Shown: positions 34,359 through 41,521 of the stretch, one piece after another
Layout of the letters: each line of letters opens with the position of its first letter
Numbering within the stretch: position 1 is the stretch's first letter
Assembly: GCA_003987725.1 (NCBI GenBank)
Contig: RXJH01000002.1
Location: 286,461 to 350,460 of the forward strand
Direction of reading: 5' to 3'
Origin: Hyphomicrobium sp.
Lineage (GTDB): Bacteria; Pseudomonadota; Alphaproteobacteria; Rhizobiales; Hyphomicrobiaceae
Length of the DNA: 64,000 nt
The notes under the pieces: model-generated
Database searches by the model: none
Told to the model about the DNA's origin: nothing
Seen by the model: the letters and a program-made list of their open reading frames with translations, nothing else
Translations under genes and position numbers: made by a program

Positions 34359-37300
34359 CTAAGTCTGTTCTAGCGCAAAGAGATCGAAGTTGCCGCGCAG
34401 CACGTCGTCAACCCGGCCACTGCGAACGCTGCCATCGGAATTGCGAACGAGAGGCGTCGCTCCTTTCCGATAGCGGCGAACGATATTTGTGCCGCGTTTT
34501 GCTTTGGCCCCGAACGCATCTGCAAGCGTTTGGCGGATCTCGGCCTTCGACGCGTCGCCGAGCGGCAGCTTAGCGATGAGAACTTGCGCCGTAACGCGGC
34601 TGCCTCCCGCTTCGCTTTTCTCGAGAATATGTAGACCGGCCTCGCTGGCAAGGGCGCGATAAGCTCCGAAACCGCCGACGACCAGCGCATTCCCGTCCAC
34701 ACCCGGAATGGTGTCGATCTCGCTCGCATACATGTTACGGTTGCGAGCCCAGGCGCGATACATGCTCCCGACTTCGGCACACCATGCCGTTGCGGCCTCA
34801 CCTTCATCGGCGTCCATCACGAAAGCCGGTTCGACGATCAGCGCGGCCTCGACAGGCGCCTTTTCGTCAAGGTCCTTCAGCCCTTCGTTGACGAGATGAA
34901 TCTGCATGGCGAGCCGTGCGATCAACTCGCGCATGCTTTTCCCGGTCTGCCGCGCCAGACGCGCCTCGAGCGACGTGGCCGTTTCAGTTGCGACCTCGAT
35001 GCGGTCCATCAACTCCAAGCGGGCGAGCGTTTGCGATCTATCGGCCCGCGACCAGAAGTCGGGCAATCCGATCTCGCCCGTCAATGCTGCCTTCGCCGTT
35101 GCCCATTCGGCGGATTCAATACGCTGCACAATTGGCTCATGAGCGGCAGCGAGACTTGCGATCTCGCCGGTATCGCCGGACGGCGTGCGCATCATGTCGA
35201 AAAGACTCACAGATGCACCTGCCAGCGCGCGGGCAGAGTCCGACGACGCAACCGCAACGTCGCTCTTGCCGTCAGGGTCGACGAAATCGGCCCGAAGTGC
35301 GCTGCCATCGCGGCGGACGAAAACGAATTGGTCGCCTTCCGGAAAACGCCGCTCGACGATCGTTTCCGCCAACGGCGCAATGAGGTAGTGGTCTATGGCG
35401 CGCTTCAGCGGCCGCGCGCCCATCTCCGGCGAAAACCCTTTTTCCAGCAGGAACTCCAGCGCACTAGCATCCCACTCGACCGCCCACGCGCGATCCTTCA
35501 GACCGCGTCGCTCAAAAATGTTCCCGAGTTCTTTCATAAGGATTCCGCGCATCAATTCACGCGTGAGCGGCTTGAATACGACGATCTTGTCGAGCCGGTT
35601 CTGGAATTCGGGACGGAATGTCTGGGAAATGGCTTTGTGGATCTGCTCGTCCGTAAACCCTGAAGAGGATGGCTTGAAACCGATGTTTCCGCTGTCTCGA
35701 TGCGTGGTCGCGCCGAGGTTCGACGTCAGGATGATGATGCAATGACGGAAATCCGCGGTCTGTCCGGTGGCATCTGTCAGCCTGCCCTCGTCGAAGACCT
35801 GAAGGAAGAGATCCCAGATCTGCGGATGCGCTTTTTCGAACTCGTCCAAGAGTACGACTGAGAACGGCTGCTTCCGAATTCGCGCCACGAGCGTCTCGGC
35901 ATCGGCAGGAAGATTGCCGCCGCCGAGTATTTTCTGCGCACCCTCGTAAGTCTGATATTCGCTCATGTCGAGCCGGATCATGCGATCGGCCGCACCGAAA
36001 AGGTAATCGGCAACAGTCTTCGCAAGCTCGGTTTTGCCGGTGCCTGTCGGGCCCGCGAACAGAAAAACGCCAATCGGCTTCCCTGGATCGTTGAGCCCGG
36101 ATTTGAGCATCGCGATGCGCTCGACCAGCGCCGAGACGGCGTGAGGCTGACCGATCACGCGGGCTTGAAAGAAATCGCGGACCTCTTCGAGCCTCAGGCG
36201 TTCCGCACCATCGAGGATCGATAGTGGCAAACCCGTCAGTTGCGAAAGCGTCTCCAGGACCTCGTGGCCGCCAAGACGTTTGACTTTCTCTTTCTCCGAA
36301 CGAACGGCCGTCATTTTCATGAGAGACAGCGCGGAGCCAGGAAGGTGCATCGCGGTCAGATAGCTTTGAGCGACATCAACTGACGTCCGCGCGAAACTCG
36401 GATCGATGGGCGTCCGCGTCGTCTTTTCCAAACGCTCGGCAAGCGTTTCGGCAAGTTCGAGCGCTTCGTCCTCGTCCATGTCCTCCATGCGAACGATTTC
36501 GAGATGGCGCCTCACCGCGGGTCTCAGCTGTTGAAGCTTCGTCGTCGCGGCGAGCGAGGCTTCAGCCCAGATCAGAAGACGTCCCGCTGCCACCGCTGGC
36601 ATGATTTGATCCAGGATGCTCGCGCTCTGGCTTTGATGGGTTCCGCTGAGTGCCAGGCCAAGCAGGTCGGGGACGTACCAAATCACTTTGTTGCCGACAT
36701 CCAGTTCCTGCAGCACCTCGCGGATGCGCCCTTCGAGCTGACCGATGTACATCTGCCCGGCTTGCAGATCGGCGCCGCTTGCCTGAAAGACGCGCCACTC
36801 CTTCGCAGCTATGCGGTCGGCCAGAAGTTTCAGGAACGATGTCTTCCCGACATACGGTTCGCCACTGACCAAAAGGATGCGCAATGATCCGCCATCCACC
36901 AGCCGTTGGGCGGCGCCAAGAGTATCTTTCCAGCCTTGAGGTTCGATCAGAAGTCCATTTTCCGAGTTGTTAGCCCAGAAGCGGCCGATCGACGACAAGA
37001 ACGATGACGGGGATGGTGACGTCGACGATGATGTCTCCTGCTGAGGACCGGCAGGCACGACCTTCGCCGCGAGACGTACCGCCATCGGGTGGCTGACGAG
37101 CGCCAGGAAATCCCTGATCTGCTCGCGCTTCCAGAGCGGCAGCGCCATGACCTCGGGACCAACTTCGGCTGGCTCATCCTCGCCGAGCGCAGTGAAGTGA
37201 TCCGAAAGGAGGTGACGCAAAAGAACGTTCTCCGCCCACCAGTCGCGAAGCCCCACGAGAAACGCTCCGGCAGGAGGACGCGGATCGGCCGCCAAAAGAT

Positions 37301-37721
37301 ACTGAAACGCGAACGTCATTTGCCAGACGGACAATCCGTCGAAGCGCGGCAACACTTTCGAAGCGGAGCCCGATGCATCGGGCCGCTGCTTCAGGGCGGT
37401 GAAAGCCGCGCACGATAGGGGCCAGTTCTGCCCAAAGGCATAGTCGAACACCGTCTCGAGTGGGACATTTGGATCGGCAAGAAGGGCCACCGCGCTTTTA
37501 AAGTCGGCGTTCTCAGCGAGTTCGTTCGTGTGGGCGGAATCGCGAGCAAAGGGTTCGAGCGTCTTGCTAATGGTATGCAGCTCAGTGCCGAGTGATGGCT
37601 TGGGCGCAAGGGCTTTAACCAGCCAGAATTTTTTTAGATCGGCCAGCGTGCCGCCACGCAATCGGAAGACGATCACCGCTGCGATGATTGTCCAAACCAA
37701 CAGCACAAGGATCTGATCCAC
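34359..37721 (-). CDS. Membrane-anchored AAA+ (ClpB-type) protein with release-factor-2-like C-terminus
   Basis: ~1120 residues. One membrane helix at the N-terminus (~3-20) leaves the rest cytoplasmic. The first NTPase domain has Walker A GEPYVGKTS (~287-295) but a degenerate Walker B. The second is a ClpA/B-type AAA+ with GPTGTGKT (~557), VVLLDE (~622), LTSN and GARPLKR sensor 2 (~768). From ~865 it resembles peptide chain release factor 2: PDFWSRADRSQTLARL (RF2 PDFW..ERAQ helix), EGEAATAW...MYRAWARNR, AYRALASEAGLHIL, and a C-terminal RRYRKG...DDVLRGNFDLF. The SPF anticodon loop is lost (KSEAGG instead) and the GGQ domain is absent. The GTG at 37721 follows GGGAG by 6 bases; a TTG at 37760 is possible. 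Function unknown. Confidence 0.8.
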   Translation of the reverse strand: MDQILVLLVWTIIAAVIVFRLRGGTLADLKKFWLVKALAPKPSLGTELHTISKTLEPFARDSAHTNELAENADFKSAVALLADPNVPLETVFDYAFGQNWPLSCAAFTALKQRPDASGSASKVLPRFDGLSVWQMTFAFQYLLAADPRPPAGAFLVGLRDWWAENVLLRHLLSDHFTALGEDEPAEVGPEVMALPLWKREQIRDFLALVSHPMAVRLAAKVVPAGPQQETSSSTSPSPSSFLSSIGRFWANNSENGLLIEPQGWKDTLGAAQRLVDGGSLRILLVSGEPYVGKTSFLKLLADRIAAKEWRVFQASGADLQAGQMYIGQLEGRIREVLQELDVGNKVIWYVPDLLGLALSGTHQSQSASILDQIMPAVAAGRLLIWAEASLAATTKLQQLRPAVRRHLEIVRMEDMDEDEALELAETLAERLEKTTRTPIDPSFARTSVDVAQSYLTAMHLPGSALSLMKMTAVRSEKEKVKRLGGHEVLETLSQLTGLPLSILDGAERLRLEEVRDFFQARVIGQPHAVSALVERIAMLKSGLNDPGKPIGVFLFAGPTGTGKTELAKTVADYLFGAADRMIRLDMSEYQTYEGAQKILGGGNLPADAETLVARIRKQPFSVVLLDEFEKAHPQIWDLFLQVFDEGRLTDATGQTADFRHCIIILTSNLGATTHRDSGNIGFKPSSSGFTDEQIHKAISQTFRPEFQNRLDKIVVFKPLTRELMRGILMKELGNIFERRGLKDRAWAVEWDASALEFLLEKGFSPEMGARPLKRAIDHYLIAPLAETIVERRFPEGDQFVFVRRDGSALRADFVDPDGKSDVAVASSDSARALAGASVSLFDMMRTPSGDTGEIASLAAAHEPIVQRIESAEWATAKAALTGEIGLPDFWSRADRSQTLARLELMDRIEVATETATSLEARLARQTGKSMRELIARLAMQIHLVNEGLKDLDEKAPVEAALIVEPAFVMDADEGEAATAWCAEVGSMYRAWARNRNMYASEIDTIPGVDGNALVVGGFGAYRALASEAGLHILEKSEAGGSRVTAQVLIAKLPLGDASKAEIRQTLADAFGAKAKRGTNIVRRYRKGATPLVRNSDGSVRSGRVDDVLRGNFDLFALEQT

Positions 37722-37950
37722 CAGGGTCTCCCGCCGCCTCTCACTCCGGGGAGAGAACAAGCAGAAGCGACACCGCTGTTGTCAACGGGTCGGCGCAAGA
37801 TCCCTCTCCAAAAGGCGGGCGACCGTCACCCGGGTACGCTTTTGTCAGTCAGCAGGCGCTGTATACCAAGCGGGTCAAATTCGCCACGAATTGGCCTGTC
37901 CTTTCCGCACGCGCCAGGCATAATGACATTCTCACATCTGAGAGGTTTCC

Positions 37951-38265
37951 ATGCGGACGTTGCCCCTCCTCTTCCTTGTCTTCGCTTCTCTCACCTGCCC
38001 TGCCGTACACGCAGCCGATGCCGAAATCGTCTGCATCAACCCTAAGGACGACCCGCCCGGACCTGACAGCACCGTGGCCTGCTATTCCGACGCAGGATGC
38101 GCGGTCGCGGAATCCTTCGGCGCCGAAGCCATCCGCGATTACGATACCGCAAGCGCGCCGTTCGCGTTGGCACGCGGGAAAATCAGCGCGATCGTCACCG
38201 CCGCGCCGGACGTCATCAAAATTGCCAAGGCCAACGGCGCCGTCTGCCAGCCGCCCAAGAAATAG
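37951..38265 (+). CDS. Small secreted protein of unknown function
   Basis: 104 residues with a clear signal peptide (MRTLPLLFLVFASLTCPAVHA, cleavage ~21) and a mature part of ~83 residues containing four Cys, which could form disulfides in the periplasm. No known domain recognised. The ATG at 37951 is preceded by GAGAGG. It is divergent from the AAA+ gene and convergent with the ZnuD-like receptor gene. Signal peptide and start signals make it credible as a gene. Confidence 0.72.
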   Translation: MRTLPLLFLVFASLTCPAVHAADAEIVCINPKDDPPGPDSTVACYSDAGCAVAESFGAEAIRDYDTASAPFALARGKISAIVTAAPDVIKIAKANGAVCQPPKK

Positions 38266-38305
38266 CGGCGGCGGTCAAACGTCGCCCACCGCCACATCCG
38301 TCTCC

Positions 38306-40579
38306 CTAGTACGCGAGTCTGCCGAACAAGCGCACATTCGCGCCCGGCTGCAGCACCTCGTCCTTTTTGAACGATGTGCTGTCTCTGACATCATCGTTCA
38401 AAAGGTTTTCGCCTTTGAGGCCAATGGTCATCCGGGGAGCAACCGCGCCGCGCCCATCCAATGCCATCGTGTAACTCACCTCGGCGTTGACCAGCGTGTA
38501 ACCGGCAGTCGGGGTCTCATTTGGCGCGATTTCATCCTGCGAGAACGCGTAGAGAGAAGAAATCTTCGCCTGCCAGGCATCGTCACGATAATAGAGGCCG
38601 CCACCAAGGCGATGGGGCGGCATCCTCGGCACATACTCGCCGTTGGAAAATCTCGCATGCACGAAATCATATTGGCCTGATACGCCCCAGACACCGCGCA
38701 GGACGTGTCCGACGTCATACTCCGTAGCGAGTTCGACGCCATAGAACGTCGCATCACGCTGATTGAAGATCACCTCGTTGAACTCATTGCCGGGATCGCC
38801 ACTCCCGCATGTATCGATGGTGTCGCCGCACTTTGCGCCAGTGAGATCGCGGAAGATGTATCCATCGTACTTCGTGTAATAGGCGGAAGAGTCGAAGCGC
38901 CACCGCCCTGAAGTCTTGCCGAAGCCGAGTTCGATCGATTTCGACGTTTCGATCCCGATGTCGGGATTACCGATCTCGAAGGTGCCCGTCGCATCGTGAG
39001 CACCCTTGGAGAAGAGTTCCTGTGCCGTGGGGGCCCGCTCTGCATACTGTCCGGTCAAGCGCGCAACGACGCCGAAGGGCAGATCGTACAGCAGACCAAG
39101 GCTCGCGCTTTTCGGATCGAACGTTTTGTGTTGCCCGACGAGATCGGAAGGCGTCGGATTGAAAATATCGTCATACATCGTACCGTGCACGCTATCGTGC
39201 TCTATGCGAAAGCCCGCCTGGAACCGCAACGGTTTTGTGACGCGCAGCTCTTCCAGAAGATAGCCGCCGAAGACGTCCGTGGTGCTCGGCTCAAGCAGGC
39301 TGTCGCCCTCGAAACTCGTGCCCACGAGCTTCCGGTTGCTGATTTGAATGCCGGCCGTACTGGTCAGTGCACCGATACCCGTGACGATCGGCACCGATTC
39401 CGCTTCGATCCGGCCTTCTGTGTATTTGTTGGTGAAGCGAGAGCCGACGGTGTCCGCATTCTCCACGGCATCGAAATCGAGTTCGTTATGCGCGTAGTTA
39501 TCCCAGCCGAACCACGTTCTGACTGCAGCGAGTCCAATCTCCGGAGCACGCCACTCGCCCTTGGCGTTGATTTTATCTTGCCCCATGTCGATGCGCGATT
39601 TCGATTCCGCTGATTCAACGCCGGGAATGGCATAGAGGCTGTCGAACCGCGTATAGCTGACGCCGAAGAAGCCATCGTGCCAAATGAACGATCCACCGAT
39701 CGAGGCGCCTTGGCTGTCGACGAAGGAATTCGCCTGTTTGCCATCGGGCGTGTCGTAATCGTTCGATTTGCGATCGAATCCGTCGGCATGGATCGCGAAG
39801 CCCTGCGATCCAGCTGTCGCCTTGAAGGCGCCGTCGCGGCCACCATCGACGGAACTTAGTCCCCCCATGATCTCGCCGCTGAAGCCATTATAAGGAATGT
39901 ACGTCGGAATGCGTTGATTTTCGGCACTGACGACACCACCGATGGCTTGAGAACCATAGCGTATCGTCGCCGGTCCTCGAACGACCGTCACGCTATCCGC
40001 GCTGTAGGGATCGATCGGATAAGCGTGATCTTCGCTGATATCCGAAACGTCACCCGTCGCAATCCCGTTTTCTTGGATTCGTACGCGATTGTTATCGAGC
40101 CCACGGATGATGGGACGATTGGCACCCGGCGCAAACGCTGACCCGGCAACGCCGGGCTGTTGGTCCAAGGTATCCGTGATCGTTGCACCGTGGGTCGGCA
40201 GTATATTCGGCGCCGTCGTCACGGTGGTTGCGTTCAGCCCAGCCTGAGGCGTGATCAGCGTTCCTGGGGGCGGCAAGAAATTGTCACTCGAAGCCGTCGG
40301 CGGAAATCCCTCCGGGTTCGGAGCAGGTTTCGCAGCTGTCTTTTGTGCGCCCGTCCCCGGTTGCTGCGCGCTGCTCTTTTTAGCGACACGCTTTTTCGTT
40401 GGTGCCGGCGGCTTCTTGGGTTCCGCTACGATGACTGGCGGAAGGTTCGCCGAATTTGAAACGGAGTTCGATTGACCACTCGCCGAAGATGGCTGCGGCT
40501 CGTGCCCCGCCTCTTGGCCGAACGCCGGACTCAACGATACGAGCGACGCAACAGCCACAACAGAAATATGACTCTTCAT
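38306..40579 (-). CDS. ZnuD-like TonB-dependent receptor (probable zinc uptake)
   Basis: 757-residue outer-membrane receptor: signal peptide (~1-21), TonB box LPPVIVAE (~46-53), Pro/Lys/Ala-rich linker to ~105, plug and 22-strand barrel ending in RLFGRLAY. The plug signature RVRIQENGIATGDVSDISEDHAYPIDPYSADSVTVVRGPATIRYGSQAIGGVV resembles the ZnuD branch, whose members carry the SPDHA-type and IDP segments. The start at 40579 fits GGGGA upstream; the open frame extends 20 codons further. A Zur-box-like palindrome 35 bases upstream supports a zinc role. Heme or another metal remains possible. Confidence 0.85.
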   Translation of the reverse strand: MKSHISVVAVASLVSLSPAFGQEAGHEPQPSSASGQSNSVSNSANLPPVIVAEPKKPPAPTKKRVAKKSSAQQPGTGAQKTAAKPAPNPEGFPPTASSDNFLPPPGTLITPQAGLNATTVTTAPNILPTHGATITDTLDQQPGVAGSAFAPGANRPIIRGLDNNRVRIQENGIATGDVSDISEDHAYPIDPYSADSVTVVRGPATIRYGSQAIGGVVSAENQRIPTYIPYNGFSGEIMGGLSSVDGGRDGAFKATAGSQGFAIHADGFDRKSNDYDTPDGKQANSFVDSQGASIGGSFIWHDGFFGVSYTRFDSLYAIPGVESAESKSRIDMGQDKINAKGEWRAPEIGLAAVRTWFGWDNYAHNELDFDAVENADTVGSRFTNKYTEGRIEAESVPIVTGIGALTSTAGIQISNRKLVGTSFEGDSLLEPSTTDVFGGYLLEELRVTKPLRFQAGFRIEHDSVHGTMYDDIFNPTPSDLVGQHKTFDPKSASLGLLYDLPFGVVARLTGQYAERAPTAQELFSKGAHDATGTFEIGNPDIGIETSKSIELGFGKTSGRWRFDSSAYYTKYDGYIFRDLTGAKCGDTIDTCGSGDPGNEFNEVIFNQRDATFYGVELATEYDVGHVLRGVWGVSGQYDFVHARFSNGEYVPRMPPHRLGGGLYYRDDAWQAKISSLYAFSQDEIAPNETPTAGYTLVNAEVSYTMALDGRGAVAPRMTIGLKGENLLNDDVRDSTSFKKDEVLQPGANVRLFGRLAY

Positions 40580-40613
40580 TCCCCACGCCCCCACAGTAAA
40601 CGGCCACGTATCT

Positions 40614-40634
40614 ATTTCGTATAATATAACATCC
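40614..40634 (-). promoter_or_regulatory. Zur-box-like operator upstream of the ZnuD-like receptor
   Basis: Minus-strand reading is GGATGTTATATTATACGAAAT. The left half ATGTTATA matches the general Zur consensus GAAATGTTATAnTATAACATTTC exactly, and the right half keeps TATA and the outer AAAT with two changes. Position 35 bases before the start codon suits a zinc-dependent repressor. Confidence 0.6.
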
Positions 40635-40859
40635 AACACAGTTCAACAGCCTTCCGGTGGTCCGAGTTTTCGGGATCGTCGAGGGGTTTGATCTCAGAAA
40701 GCTTTGGGCCGAGCGAACATCGGCGAGGCGCAAATCAGCGCCATGAGCGATGAACTGCTGAAGTTCGCTCGCCGGCTACGCTACGATAAGACGTAAGATT
40801 GCTTCTCGAATGAGCCCCAGCGCGATACGCACAATCCGATCGCGGCGATGCTCCGCGAG

Positions 40860-41435
40860 CTATGGCTTCCCGCTTTTCGTTTCTTTTGCGGGATTTGTTG
40901 GCTTCGCCTGAGCGCCCGCGACAGCGGCAGGCAGCTCAGAAACCGAAATCCCGAAGAGGCGCCAATGGCCCGCGGACGCCTCGTAGGTCAGGTCGAAACT
41001 CAATGGGCCAGCCTGCCCCGGAAAAGATCCTGCGATGTGTAACAACGGCTGCGTGTCCGAGACTTCCGCCGCGGTCAGCGTCGGTATCTGCATGGCGACA
41101 GCCGAGAGATCGAGGTTCTGATTTTCCAGCTGTGCGAAAATGCGTCCAAGTTGGGCGGCCGTGTTGTTGCGGCTGAAGGATGGGCCGGCACGGTCGCGCA
41201 AGACGGTGTAATTGCCAGTCTGCAGCGCATCGTTGAGCGTCAACAATGATAGGCGCACCAGAAGAACCAGCTTTTCGGCGGAGGGCACTGGAAGGCGTCC
41301 GGCATTGGGCTTCTGATCGGCCGTCGTTGCCTTCGGCTTGGGTGCTACTGCCTTTTGCGGCGTGGAGACCTGTGCAGCTGCGGGATATGTCGCGAGCAGT
41401 GCCGCTGCCAACACGATCGCCTGGGTGATACGCAT
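40860..41435 (-). CDS. Secreted protein of unknown function, possible NTF2-like fold
   Basis: 191 residues with a signal peptide (MRITQAIVLAAALLATYPAAAQ, ~1-22), a short Lys/Pro/Ala stretch, then a compact domain. An alpha-helical first half (LVRLSLLTLNDALQTGNYTVLRDRAGPSF) is followed by strands ending in the pattern GHWRLFGISV, which suggests an NTF2/SnoaL-type cone. A Lys-rich tail follows. The start at 41435 rather than 41492 yields the signal peptide. It lies 86 bases after the trimeric autotransporter gene on the same strand and may be co-transcribed, though nothing links their functions. Confidence 0.68.
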   Translation of the reverse strand: MRITQAIVLAAALLATYPAAAQVSTPQKAVAPKPKATTADQKPNAGRLPVPSAEKLVLLVRLSLLTLNDALQTGNYTVLRDRAGPSFSRNNTAAQLGRIFAQLENQNLDLSAVAMQIPTLTAAEVSDTQPLLHIAGSFPGQAGPLSFDLTYEASAGHWRLFGISVSELPAAVAGAQAKPTNPAKETKSGKP

Positions 41436-41521
41436 GAATGATGAGCCCTCGTGGTGAACATGCACGAACGGCGGCAGCCTTCGGGCCGCCACCGTTCCGA
41501 ATGCTTCTCTGTCTTCGGCGA

